A stretch of 64,000 nt of DNA from JBBCJT01 sp037190665 (GTDB taxonomy: Bacteria > Pseudomonadota > Alphaproteobacteria > Acetobacterales > Acetobacteraceae): positions 7,481-71,480 of the forward strand of contig JBBCJT010000030.1 in NCBI GenBank assembly GCA_037190665.1, written 5' to 3'. Made by a program: the position numbers and the translations under genes. Below, piece by piece: positions 29,633-38,226 of the stretch. The notes under the pieces are model-generated. The model ran no database searches, had not been told where the DNA came from, and saw nothing but the letters and a program-made list of their open reading frames with translations. The first letter of the stretch is position 1. Every line of letters begins with the position of its first letter.

Positions 29633-31486
29633 ATGCCCAGCTCCGCGCCCACGCCCACCTACCGTTCCCGCACCACCACCCACGGCCGCAACATGGCCGG
29701 CGCCCGGGGCCTGTGGCGCGCCACCGGCATGAAGGACGGCGATTTCGGCAAGCCGATCATCGCCATCGCCAATTCCTTCACCCAGTTCGTGCCCGGCCAC
29801 GTGCACCTGCACAACCTCGGTCAGCTCGTCGCGCGCGAGGTCGAGGCGGCCGGCGGTGTCGCGAAGGAGTTCAACACCATCGCGGTCGATGACGGCATCG
29901 CGATGGGCCATGATGGCATGCTGTATTCGTTACCTTCCCGCGAGGTGATCGCGGACGCAGTCGAATACATGGTCAACGCGCATTGCGCCGACGCGCTGGT
30001 CTGCATCTCCAACTGCGACAAGATCACGCCCGGCATGCTGGTGGCCGCGATGCGGCTGAACATCCCCGCCGTCTTCGTCTCGGGCGGGCCGATGGAGGCC
30101 GGCAAGGTCGTGCTGTCCACCGGCAAGACGCACGCGGTCGACCTGATCGACGCGATGGTCGCCGCCGCCGACGACAAGGTGAGCGATGCCGACGTGCAGG
30201 TGATGGAGCGGTCCGCCTGCCCGACCTGCGGCTCCTGCTCCGGCATGTTCACCGCGAACTCGATGAACTGCCTGACCGAGGCGCTGGGCCTCGCGCTGCC
30301 CGGCAACGGCACGGTGCTCGCCACCCATGCCGACCGGCGCGGGCTGTTCGTGGAGGCCGGGCACCTGATCGTGGACCTCGCGCGGCGGCACTACGAGCAG
30401 GGCGACGACAGCGTGCTGCCGCGCAGCATCGCCAACTTCGCCGCCTTCGAGAACGCGATGACGCTCGACATCGCCATGGGCGGTTCGACCAACACGGTGC
30501 TGCACCTGCTCGCCGCCGCGCATGAGGCGGAGCTGAACTTCACCATGGAGGATATCGACCGGCTGTCGCGCCGCGTGCCGGTGCTGTGCAAGGTCGCCCC
30601 CGCCATCGCCGACGTCCATGTGGAGGACGTCCACCGTGCCGGCGGCATCATGGGCATCCTGGGCGAGCTGGACCGCGCCGGGCTGATCCGCACCGATGTC
30701 GGCGCCGTGCATGCCGCGACGCTGGCCGAGGCGCTGGCGCGGTGGGACGTGATGCGCAGCGACAGCCCGAAGGTGCGCCAGTTCTTCTGTGCCGCCCCCG
30801 GCGGGGTGCCGACCCAGACCGCCTTCAGCCAGGACCGCCGCTGGGACGATCTGGACACCGACCGCGCCGGCGGCGTGATCCGCGATGCGGAACACCCGTT
30901 CTCGAAGGACGGCGGGCTCGCGGTGCTGAAGGGCAACCTCGCGCCCGACGGCTGCATCGTGAAGACCGCCGGCGTGGATGAAAGCATCCTGCGCTTCTCC
31001 GGCCCGGCGCGGGTGTTCGAGAGCCAGGATTCGTCCGTGAGCGCGATCCTGTCCGGCCAGATCAAGCCGGGCGACGTCGTGGTGGTGCGCTACGAGGGCC
31101 CGCGCGGCGGGCCGGGCATGCAGGAGATGCTGTACCCGACCAGCTACCTGAAATCGAAGGGGCTGGGCAAAGCCTGCGCGCTGGTCACGGACGGGCGCTT
31201 CTCCGGCGGGTCCTCCGGCCTGTCGATCGGCCACGTCTCGCCCGAGGCGGCGAACAAGGGGCTGATCGGACTGGTCCGCGACGGCGACACGATCGAGATC
31301 GACATCCCCGCCCGCGTGATCCGCCTCGTCGTCGATGACGCGGAGCTGGAGACCCGCCGCGCCGCACAGGAAGCGGCGGGCTGGAAGCCGACGGAGGTCC
31401 GCAAGCGCAAGGTGACGACCGCGCTGCGCGCCTACGCCGCCTTCGCGACCAGCGCAGCCACCGGCGCCGTCCGCGTCGTTCCGTAG
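29633..31486 (+). CDS. ilvD: dihydroxy-acid dehydratase
   Basis: The 617-residue enzyme dehydrates 2,3-dihydroxy-isovalerate and -methylvalerate in valine and isoleucine synthesis. It matches the E. coli-type [4Fe-4S] enzyme closely. Visible marks are T-T-T-H-G-R-N-M-A-G-A-R (14-25), D-D-G-I-A-M-G-H, C-I-S-N-C-D-K-I-T-P-G (124-134), A-C-P-T-C-G-S-C-S-G-M-F-T-A-N-S and the C-terminal G-R-F-S-G-G-S-S-G-L-S-I-G-H. Size and ends are standard. It stands alone, away from other ilv genes. A strong terminator follows. Confidence 0.98.
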   Translation: MPSSAPTPTYRSRTTTHGRNMAGARGLWRATGMKDGDFGKPIIAIANSFTQFVPGHVHLHNLGQLVAREVEAAGGVAKEFNTIAVDDGIAMGHDGMLYSLPSREVIADAVEYMVNAHCADALVCISNCDKITPGMLVAAMRLNIPAVFVSGGPMEAGKVVLSTGKTHAVDLIDAMVAAADDKVSDADVQVMERSACPTCGSCSGMFTANSMNCLTEALGLALPGNGTVLATHADRRGLFVEAGHLIVDLARRHYEQGDDSVLPRSIANFAAFENAMTLDIAMGGSTNTVLHLLAAAHEAELNFTMEDIDRLSRRVPVLCKVAPAIADVHVEDVHRAGGIMGILGELDRAGLIRTDVGAVHAATLAEALARWDVMRSDSPKVRQFFCAAPGGVPTQTAFSQDRRWDDLDTDRAGGVIRDAEHPFSKDGGLAVLKGNLAPDGCIVKTAGVDESILRFSGPARVFESQDSSVSAILSGQIKPGDVVVVRYEGPRGGPGMQEMLYPTSYLKSKGLGKACALVTDGRFSGGSSGLSIGHVSPEAANKGLIGLVRDGDTIEIDIPARVIRLVVDDAELETRRAAQEAAGWKPTEVRKRKVTTALRAYAAFATSAATGAVRVVP

Positions 31487-31491
31487 GGCGG

Positions 31492-31531
31492 GACGGAAGC
31501 GGCCGGGATGGGCCCGGCCGCCCCTTCCGTC
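31492..31531. terminator. terminator between ilvD and the small minus-strand gene
   Basis: A 9-bp GCGGCCGGG/CCCGGCCGC stem with a 5-base loop is extended by GACGGAA/TTCCGTC past a three-base bulge, giving 16 pairs. Confidence 0.75.
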
Positions 31532-31532
31532 T

Positions 31533-31736
31533 CTATCGCTGGCCGCCGCCGTGCCCGCCGGTCTTGCCGTGGGCCGGCTGGTCCTTCTCGTGCGACTTGT
31601 GCTCCGGCTGCGCATGGCCGCCGGCGCCGGTGCGGTTCTCGTGTGCCTTATCTTCGGGCTTGTGGCCGGGGGCGTGCTTCTTGTCCTCGGTCATCGGAGT
31701 GCCGGGGCGATGGGCGGGATTGGACGTATTGGGCAT
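31533..31736 (-). CDS. small histidine-rich disordered protein (twin 1)
   Basis: This 67-residue protein has no hydrophobic core and is made almost only of H, K, E, G, P, T and D, with about nine histidines. GGAG lies about 11 bases before the ATG. It has the same gene layout as the 61-residue protein at 31912-32097, including an EcfG-like promoter with identical spacing. It may be a hydrophilin-like desiccation or osmotic stress protein. It is convergent with ilvD and shares its terminator. Confidence 0.6.
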   Translation of the reverse strand: MPNTSNPAHRPGTPMTEDKKHAPGHKPEDKAHENRTGAGGHAQPEHKSHEKDQPAHGKTGGHGGGQR

Positions 31737-31792
31737 GATCTGGCGTTCTCCGCTGCTGTGTCCGGAACACGATGTGCCGGACGCCCGCGGAG

Positions 31793-31818
31793 AACGGCGC
31801 CCGGCGCGCGGTATTTCC
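31793..31818 (-). promoter_or_regulatory. EcfG-like general stress promoter (twin 1)
   Basis: On the minus strand GGAAA-N17-CGTT lies 57 bases before the ATG. The alphaproteobacterial EcfG consensus is GGAAC-N16/17-CGTT, so only one -35 base differs. Confidence 0.55.
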
Positions 31819-31911
31819 GCCATGGACAAAAAGTAAATCGCCGCGCCGCACGCCGTGTTGACTTGCGCGGGCCGGCACGGCCGGGCCCGTGCCCGGCCGC
31901 GAGGGGCGCGA

Positions 31912-32097
31912 CTACGTCCGCCCTTCTTCCTCCACCTCCGGCGGCGTGGGCGCGGTGATGGTCTGTTCGTGGCCCTTCTTGTCGTGGGCGAGGTTGTCCT
32001 CCTCGTCCTTCTCCGCGTTCGGCTTGCCGCGGGGCTGGGGATCGTCGGTGGTGATCGGCCCGTGGCCGCGCTTCGGCTTGTCCCGTGGATCCGGCAT
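31912..32097 (-). CDS. small acidic/charged disordered protein (twin 2)
   Basis: The 61-residue hydrophilic protein begins M-P-D-P-R-D-K-P-K-R-G-H-G-P and ends E-V-E-E-E-G-R-T. It is rich in P, D, E, K and has a K-P-N-A-E-K-D-E-E-D-N-L-A-H-D segment. GGGAG precedes ATG 32097. Its promoter region resembles that of twin 1 in both the EcfG-like boxes and the following GC-rich stretch. I cannot name a family. A hydrophilin-like stress role fits the composition. Confidence 0.6.
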   Translation of the reverse strand: MPDPRDKPKRGHGPITTDDPQPRGKPNAEKDEEDNLAHDKKGHEQTITAPTPPEVEEEGRT

Positions 32098-32142
32098 GTT
32101 GCGCTCTCCCGCTGCGGTGGCGTGCCACCAGGATGTGGTGAC

Positions 32143-32168
32143 AACGGCGCGGCGCCGCCCGTGTTTCC
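32143..32168 (-). promoter_or_regulatory. EcfG-like general stress promoter (twin 2)
   Basis: GGAAA-N17-CGTT on the minus strand, 46 bases before the ATG, has the same spacing and the same single -35 deviation as the twin 1 promoter. Confidence 0.55.
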
Positions 32169-32248
32169 CGCGGCCCCGAAAATAGATCGCCGGCCGGCCG
32201 GGCACCGGATTGCCCGCCGCCTCCCGCCGCGTCAGGCTCGCCGCAACG

Positions 32249-33472
32249 ATGAACGAATCGGGGGAACGCGCCGGGCCGGCGGCCTTGCTGGCGCTGCCGG
32301 ACTATCGCCGCCTGTGGGTCGCGGGCGGGCTCTCCAACGCGATGCGGTTTCTGGAGATGCTGGCGGCCGCGCTGTTCACGCTGGATGCCACCGGCTCCGC
32401 CTTCGCCGTCGCGCTCGTCACCGCCGCCCGCTCCGCGCCGATGCTGCTGCTCGGTGCGCTGACCGGCGTGGTCGCCGATGCGTGGGACCGCCGGCTGCTG
32501 CTGGCCGGCGCGATGGCGCTGGCCGCCGCCACCGCCGCGCTGCTCGGCCTCACCGCCTGGTCCGGGGCACTCACGCCGCTGCTGGTCGGCCTCGGCGCCT
32601 TCCTCGGCGGCATCGTCTCCGCCGCCGAGATGTCCACGCGGCGGCGGATGCTCGCCGAGACCGCCGGCCCGCAGCGCATCGGCCCGGCCATCGCGCTCGA
32701 CGGCGTGACCAACGCGGTCACGCGCATGATCGGCCCGCTCGCGGGCGGGGCGGCCTATGCGACGATCGGGATCGCCGGCGCCTATGCCGTCTCCGCCGCG
32801 CTGTTCGCGCTCGCTTCCCTGCTGGTCGCCAGCGTGACGCTGCGCCATCCGGTGCGCCGGCTGCTGATCTCCCGCGTGCCGGCGGAACTGCGGGAGGGAA
32901 TGACCGTCGCGCGGGCCAACGGCGCGCTGATGATGGTGATCGCCGTCACGATCGTGATGAACGCCTTCGGCTTCTCCTACAACGCGCTGATCGCGCCGCT
33001 CGGGCGCGCGCTGTGGGACCTGTCGCCCGAACGCATCGGCCTGCTGGCGGCGGCCGAGCCGCTGGGCGCCTTCCTCGGCGCGCTGGCGCTGACGCGCGGG
33101 CGGGAGAACCTGCCGAGGAAGCTGGTCTTCGTCGGCGGGTCGGCGATCGTGTTCGTGGCCCTGGTCGGCTTCGCGCTCGCGCCCGGCTTCTGGCCGGCCT
33201 TCGCGCTGCTGGTGCTCGGCGGCCTCGGCTCGGCGGGGTTCGCCAACATGCAGACGACGCTGGTGCTGACCGAGACGCCGGCGGAAGCGCGTTCGCGCGT
33301 GCTGGGGCTGGTGACGGTGTGCATCGGCACCGGGCCGCTCGGCGCGCTGCTCGCCGGCACGCTCGCCGAGCCGCTCGGCCCTGGCGTGGCGGTGATCGTC
33401 ATGGCCGTGACCGGCGCCGTCCTGCTCTCGCTCGCCGCATGGCGGTTGCGGCCGGAGCCGCCGCGCCTGTAG
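32249..33472 (+). CDS. MFS transporter, EntS-like exporter family
   Basis: The 407-residue protein has about 12 helices and the MFS_3 (EntS-like) start A-L-P-D-Y-R-R-L-W-V-A-G-G-L-S-N, then G-V-V-A-D-A-W-D-R-R as motif A. Such proteins export siderophores, drugs or other small molecules. ATG 32249 is preferred over the TTG at 32210. Only 34 bases separate its stop from the liv-type operon, so the two might be co-transcribed, although no functional link is obvious. Confidence 0.85.
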   Translation: MNESGERAGPAALLALPDYRRLWVAGGLSNAMRFLEMLAAALFTLDATGSAFAVALVTAARSAPMLLLGALTGVVADAWDRRLLLAGAMALAAATAALLGLTAWSGALTPLLVGLGAFLGGIVSAAEMSTRRRMLAETAGPQRIGPAIALDGVTNAVTRMIGPLAGGAAYATIGIAGAYAVSAALFALASLLVASVTLRHPVRRLLISRVPAELREGMTVARANGALMMVIAVTIVMNAFGFSYNALIAPLGRALWDLSPERIGLLAAAEPLGAFLGALALTRGRENLPRKLVFVGGSAIVFVALVGFALAPGFWPAFALLVLGGLGSAGFANMQTTLVLTETPAEARSRVLGLVTVCIGTGPLGALLAGTLAEPLGPGVAVIVMAVTGAVLLSLAAWRLRPEPPRL

Positions 33473-33506
33473 CGTTCCTCCCAACGAAGACGAGGGGGGA
33501 TGGTCC

Positions 33507-34295
33507 GTGGAGGATCCGCTTCTGGCGGCCGATGCCGTCAGCCTGCGGTTCGGAGGCGTGCGCGCGCTGAGCGATGTCAGCTTCGCGGTGCGGCGCGGTG
33601 AGCTGTTCTCGATCATCGGCCCGAACGGCGCGGGCAAGACCTCGATGCTCAACTGCATCTCGGGCCGCTATCGCCCGACCGAGGGGCGCATCCGCTTCGG
33701 CGGCAAGGACATCACCGGCATTCCGGTGAACCGCCGCGCCGCGCTCGGCATCGGCCGGACGTTCCAGAACCTCGCCCTGTTCGGCCACATGAGCGTGCTC
33801 GACAACATCATGGTCGGCCGCCACCACCTGCTGAAGCGCGGCTTCCTGTCCGGCATGATCTACTGGGGCACCGGCGCGCAGGCGGAGGAGCTGCGCCACC
33901 GCCGCGAGATCGAGGACATCATCGACTTCCTGGAGATCGAGCACGTCCGCAAGGCGCCGGCGGGCACGCTCTCCTACGGCTTGCGCAAGCGGGTGGAACT
34001 CGCGCGCGCCATCGCGCTGAAGCCGCAGCTCATCCTGCTGGACGAGCCGATGGCGGGCATGAACCTCGAGGAGAAGGAGGACATGGCCCGCTACATCGTC
34101 GACCTCAACGTCGAATGGGGGATGACGGTGGTGATGATCGAGCACGACATGGGCGTGGTGATGGACATCAGCCACCGCGTCATGGTGCTCGATTTCGGCC
34201 GCAAGATCGCCGAAGGCCCGCCCGAGGCGGTGCTTGAGGACCCGCATGTCCGCAGCGCCTATCTGGGCGAGGTGGAGCCGGAGGCCGCCGCATGA
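33507..34295 (+). CDS. LivG-type ABC transporter ATP-binding protein
   Basis: This 262-residue ATPase has Walker A G-P-N-G-A-G-K-T-S (38-46), signature L-S-Y-G-L-R-K-R-V-E-L-A-R-A, Walker B L-I-L-L-D-E-P-M-A-G-M and the switch histidine in M-I-E-H-D-M. The end with A-Y-L-G is typical of LivG. It opens an operon for a branched-chain-amide-type (HAAT) transporter with genes at 36193, 37083, 38227 and 39515. Its last four bases overlap a CoA ligase gene (ATGA). Confidence 0.92.
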   Translation: MEDPLLAADAVSLRFGGVRALSDVSFAVRRGELFSIIGPNGAGKTSMLNCISGRYRPTEGRIRFGGKDITGIPVNRRAALGIGRTFQNLALFGHMSVLDNIMVGRHHLLKRGFLSGMIYWGTGAQAEELRHRREIEDIIDFLEIEHVRKAPAGTLSYGLRKRVELARAIALKPQLILLDEPMAGMNLEEKEDMARYIVDLNVEWGMTVVMIEHDMGVVMDISHRVMVLDFGRKIAEGPPEAVLEDPHVRSAYLGEVEPEAAA

Positions 34296-36196
34296 CCCTG
34301 CCCGATCTCGACCTTCACGACACGCTGCCCAAGCTACTCGCGCTGCACGCGCGCGAGCACGGCAGCGAGGTGGCGCTGCGGGAGAAGCGGTTCGGCATCT
34401 GGCATTCGGTCACCTGGCGCGACTATGCCGCGCGCACCGCCGCCATCGCGCGCGGGCTGCGCACGATCGGGATCGGGCCGGGCGACGTGGTCGGGCTGAT
34501 CGGCGACAATCGGCCCGACTGGGTGATGGGCGAGATCGCGGCGCATGCGGCGGGCGCGATGTCGCTCGGCGTCTATCGCGACGCGCTGGACGAGGAGGTG
34601 GCCTACCTGCTCGCCCATGCCGGCGCGAAGCTCGTCTTCGCCGAGGACGAGGAGCAGGTGGACAAGCTGCTCAACATCTCCGACCGCGTGCCCGGCCTGC
34701 GCCACATCGTCTTCAGCGACCCGCGCGGGATGCGCAAGCATGAGGACCCGCGCCTGCTGCCGCTGGAGACGCTGGTCGCGCAGGGCGGTGAAGGCCCGCT
34801 CGACGATCTGGCGGCGGCCACGCGCGGCGGGGATGTCGCGATCCTCTGCACCACCTCCGGCACCACGGCGAACCCGAAGCTCGCGATGCTGACCGGGGGC
34901 GCGCTGCTGCGCCATTGCCGGTCCTACCTCGCCGCCGATCCCAAGGGACCGGAGGACGAGTACGTCTCCGTCCTGCCGCTGCCGTGGATCATGGAGCAGA
35001 TCTACGCGCTGGGCTGGGGGCTGATCACCCGGATGAAGGTGAACTTCGTCGAGGAGCCGGAGACGACGATGGCCGATTTCCGCGAGATCGGCCCGACCTT
35101 CGTGCTGCTCGCGCCCCGGGTGTGGGAGAGCATCGCCGCCGATGTGCGCGCGCGCATCATGGACGCCTCGCCCTTCAAGCGGCGGATGTTCGATCTCGGC
35201 ATGAAGCTGGGGCTGGACGCCCTGAAGCAGGGCAAGCGGTCGGCGGCGGCGAATGCGCTGCTGTTCCGCGCGCTGCGCGATCGACTGGGCTTCTCCCGCC
35301 TGCGCTCGGCCGCGACGGGCGGGGCGGCGCTGGGGCCGGACACGTTCCGCTTCTTCCTCGCCCTCGGCGTGCCGCTGCGCCAGCTCTACGGCCAGACGGA
35401 ACTGCTGGGCGCCTATACCGTCCACCGGCCGGACGACGTGGATTTCGACACGGTCGGCCATGTCTTCACGCCGGAGATCGAGCTGCGCATCGACGATCCG
35501 GACGCGAAGGGGCTGGGCGAGATCGTGGCGCACCACCCCAACATGTTCTCCGGCTACTGGCGCAACGAGGCGGCGAGCGCGGAGGCGCTGGAGGATGGCT
35601 GGCTGCGCACCGGCGATGCCGGCTTCCTCGACAGGCGTGGCCATCTGGTGGTGATCGACCGCATCCGCGACATGGCCCGCACCGCGGGCGGCGCGCGGTT
35701 CAGCCCGCAATACGTCGAGAACAAGCTGAAGTTCAGCCCCTATGTCGCCGAAGCGGTGGTGCTGGGCGACGGGCGCGACTTCCTCTCCGCGATGATCTGC
35801 ATCCGCTACTCGATCCTGTCGAAATGGGCGGAGAAGCGGCGCATCGCCTTCACCACCTATTCCGACCTCGCCTCCAGGCCCGAGGTGTACGAGCTGATCC
35901 GCCGCGAGGTGGAGGCGGTGAACGCCACCCTGCCCGAGGCGCAGCGCATCGCCCGCTTCCTGCTGCTGTACAAGGAGCTGGACGCCGATGACGGGGAGCT
36001 GACCCGCACCCGCAAGGTCCGCCGCGGCGTGATCGGCGAACGCTACGGCGAGATCATCGAGGGCATCTATGCCGGGCGGGAGGCGATCCCGGTCGACACC
36101 ACTATCACCTTCCAGGACGGCAGCAAGCAGCGCATCCGCACCACGCTGAAGGTGATCGACCTGCACCCCGCCGCCCGGCTGGAGCGCGCCGCATGA
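34292..36196 (+). CDS. long-chain acyl-CoA synthetase (FadD15/ACSL-like AMP-binding protein)
   Basis: The 634-residue ligase has the phosphate loop T-S-G-T-T-A-N-P-K-L-A-M-L (about 187-199), A5 Y-G-Q-T-E-L, A7 W-L-R-T-G-D-A-G and R-D-M-A-R-T-A-G-G-A-R-F-S-P-Q-Y-V-E-N-K-L-K-F-S as linker. The usual G-x-P-K-G of the loop is A-N-P-K-L. Its location inside the transporter operon, between LivG and LivH genes and overlapping both, strongly implies that it activates the imported acid in a vectorial way. Confidence 0.9.
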   Translation: MTLPDLDLHDTLPKLLALHAREHGSEVALREKRFGIWHSVTWRDYAARTAAIARGLRTIGIGPGDVVGLIGDNRPDWVMGEIAAHAAGAMSLGVYRDALDEEVAYLLAHAGAKLVFAEDEEQVDKLLNISDRVPGLRHIVFSDPRGMRKHEDPRLLPLETLVAQGGEGPLDDLAAATRGGDVAILCTTSGTTANPKLAMLTGGALLRHCRSYLAADPKGPEDEYVSVLPLPWIMEQIYALGWGLITRMKVNFVEEPETTMADFREIGPTFVLLAPRVWESIAADVRARIMDASPFKRRMFDLGMKLGLDALKQGKRSAAANALLFRALRDRLGFSRLRSAATGGAALGPDTFRFFLALGVPLRQLYGQTELLGAYTVHRPDDVDFDTVGHVFTPEIELRIDDPDAKGLGEIVAHHPNMFSGYWRNEAASAEALEDGWLRTGDAGFLDRRGHLVVIDRIRDMARTAGGARFSPQYVENKLKFSPYVAEAVVLGDGRDFLSAMICIRYSILSKWAEKRRIAFTTYSDLASRPEVYELIRREVEAVNATLPEAQRIARFLLLYKELDADDGELTRTRKVRRGVIGERYGEIIEGIYAGREAIPVDTTITFQDGSKQRIRTTLKVIDLHPAARLERAA

Positions 36197-37086
36197 ACTG
36201 GACCCTGCTGCTGCAGCTCGTGCTCAACGGGCTGATCGTCGGCGCGCTGTACGGCGTGGTCGCGATGTCCTTCGTGCTGATCTACAAGGCATCGCAGGTG
36301 GTGAACTTCGCGCAGGGCGAGTTCCTGCTGATCGGCGCCTGGGCGTGCTGGTGGCTGCTGACGACGTGGCAGTTGCCCTTCATCTGGGGCTTCCTGCTCA
36401 CGCTCGTGTTTATGACGCTGTTCGGCATCGCGCTGGAACGCATCGTGCTGCGGCCATTGATCGGGGAACCCATCGTCAGCGTCATCATGGTGACGATCGG
36501 CCTGTCGATCGTCTTCCAGGCGCTGATGAAGTGGATGTTCGGCGTGTTCGCCCAGCCCTTCCCGCCGATCTTCACCACCCAGCGGATCAATATCCTCGGC
36601 CTCGAGGTGCAGACCGTCTATCTGCTGTCGATCGCGATCTCGGCGGTGATCCTCGGCGTGTTCGCCTGGTTCTTCCGCGCCACCAGGTACGGTCTCGCGA
36701 TGCGGGCCACGGCCTTCGACCAGCAGGCCGCGCAGTCCCTAGGCGTGCCGGTGCGGCAGGTCTTCGCCATGTCCTGGGCGATCAGCGCGGTGGTCTCCGC
36801 CGTGGCGGGCGTGGTGGTGGGCGTGGTGAACGGCGTGTCCTCGGCGCTGTCCTTCTACGGCATCAAGGTGTTCCCGGCCGTGATCCTCGGCGGGCTCGAT
36901 TCCATCCTCGGCGCGGTGCTCGGCGGGCTGATCGTGGGCGTGCTGGAGAACACGGCCGAATTCGTGGACAGCCAGTTCCTGCACTGGGGCAATATGTATC
37001 AGGTCGCGCCCTTCTACGTGCTGATCCTGATCCTGATGATCCGCCCCTACGGGCTGTTCGGCACCAAGGACATCGAGCGGGTATGA
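36193..37086 (+). CDS. LivH-type ABC transporter permease
   Basis: The 297-residue inner-membrane permease has about eight helices with the LivH start L-V-L-N-G-L-I-V-G-A-L-Y-G-V-V-A-M and the F-A-Q-G-E-F-L-L-I-G-A motif (about 38-48), and the late G-G-L-D-S-I-L-G-A-V-L-G-G. It overlaps both neighbours by four bases. It forms the channel with the LivM-type permease encoded next. Confidence 0.93.
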   Translation: MNWTLLLQLVLNGLIVGALYGVVAMSFVLIYKASQVVNFAQGEFLLIGAWACWWLLTTWQLPFIWGFLLTLVFMTLFGIALERIVLRPLIGEPIVSVIMVTIGLSIVFQALMKWMFGVFAQPFPPIFTTQRINILGLEVQTVYLLSIAISAVILGVFAWFFRATRYGLAMRATAFDQQAAQSLGVPVRQVFAMSWAISAVVSAVAGVVVGVVNGVSSALSFYGIKVFPAVILGGLDSILGAVLGGLIVGVLENTAEFVDSQFLHWGNMYQVAPFYVLILILMIRPYGLFGTKDIERV

Positions 37087-38147
37087 CCGCGCAGACGCCG
37101 AGCGGGGATTTCCGCACCTCCTACCGCGCGGACACGACGATCTTCCCGACGGCGATGAGCCGCAATGCCGCCATCGCCGGCATCGTCCTGCTCGCGCTCA
37201 CGCCTTTCGTGGCCGACCGCTACATCCTGTCGCTGATGATCCAGATCGGCATCCTGGGCATCGCGGCACTCGGGCTGAACATCCTGGTCGGCTTCACCGG
37301 CCAGATCTCCATCGGCCATTCGGCCTTCTTCGGCTTCGGCGCCTTCGCATCCGCCTATGCGGTGGAGCACGGCGTGCCGGTGCCGCTCGCGATCGTGTTC
37401 GCGGGGGTGGTGACCACGGCCGTGGGCATGGTCTTCGGCCTGCCGGCGGCGCGGCTGAAACGGCTGTATCTCGCCATCGCCACGCTCGCGGCGCAGTTCA
37501 TCCTGGAGGATTTCTTCGCCCGCGCGCAGTGGTTCACCGGCGGTGTGGCCGGCCGCGTGACCGAGCCGTTCTCCCTGTTCGGCTGGGTCGCCGACCGGGA
37601 CGAGAGCTATTTCTACGTCGTGCTCGCCTTCGTCATCATCATGTACCTGATGGCGGCGAACCTGATGCGCACGCGGGACGGGCGCGCGCTGGTGGCGGTG
37701 CGGGACCACTACCTCTCCGCCGAGGTGATGGGCATCAACCTCACCCGCTACCGGACGCTGTCCTTCGGCATCTCCTCCTTCTACGCCGGCATCGCGGGGG
37801 CGCTGTACGCGCACTACCTGCTGTTCGTCTCGGTGGAGGCGTTCACCATCGTCTTCTCCATCCAGTTCCTGGCGATGGCGATCATCGGCGGGCTGGGATC
37901 GGTGATGGGCTCGCTGATGGGCACCGCCTTCATGGTGCTGCTGCCGGAGTTCGTGCAGTGGAGCGTGGAACTGCTGCGCGGCGGCGTGATCGACCGTGCG
38001 CTGAAGCTCGCCGACAGCCTGTCCTACCTGCGCGAGATGGTGATCGGCGCGGTGATCGTGCTGTTCCTGATCTTCGAGCCGGACGGGCTCGCGCATCGCT
38101 GGAAACAGATCAAGGCCTACTGGAAGCTGTACCCGTTCTCGCATTGA
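37083..38147 (+). CDS. LivM-type ABC transporter permease
   Basis: The 354-residue permease has around nine helices. LivM marks include L-G-L-N-I-L-V-G-F-T-G-Q-I-S-I-G-H-S-A-F-F-G-F-G, read in the segment around residue 63-86, and G-G-L-G-S-V-M-G-S-L-M-G-T. A longer than usual N-terminal cytoplasmic stretch (about 25 residues) precedes the first helix. Start ATG 37083 overlaps the LivH stop. It completes the membrane part of the transporter. Confidence 0.93.
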   Translation: MTAQTPSGDFRTSYRADTTIFPTAMSRNAAIAGIVLLALTPFVADRYILSLMIQIGILGIAALGLNILVGFTGQISIGHSAFFGFGAFASAYAVEHGVPVPLAIVFAGVVTTAVGMVFGLPAARLKRLYLAIATLAAQFILEDFFARAQWFTGGVAGRVTEPFSLFGWVADRDESYFYVVLAFVIIMYLMAANLMRTRDGRALVAVRDHYLSAEVMGINLTRYRTLSFGISSFYAGIAGALYAHYLLFVSVEAFTIVFSIQFLAMAIIGGLGSVMGSLMGTAFMVLLPEFVQWSVELLRGGVIDRALKLADSLSYLREMVIGAVIVLFLIFEPDGLAHRWKQIKAYWKLYPFSH

Positions 38148-38226
38148 CGCGGGCGTGCCGCGCCGCCCATCCTGCCGCGCGGAAATGCCGGGAAAATCCG
38201 GCAACGAAAGCAAGGGGAGACGTTCG

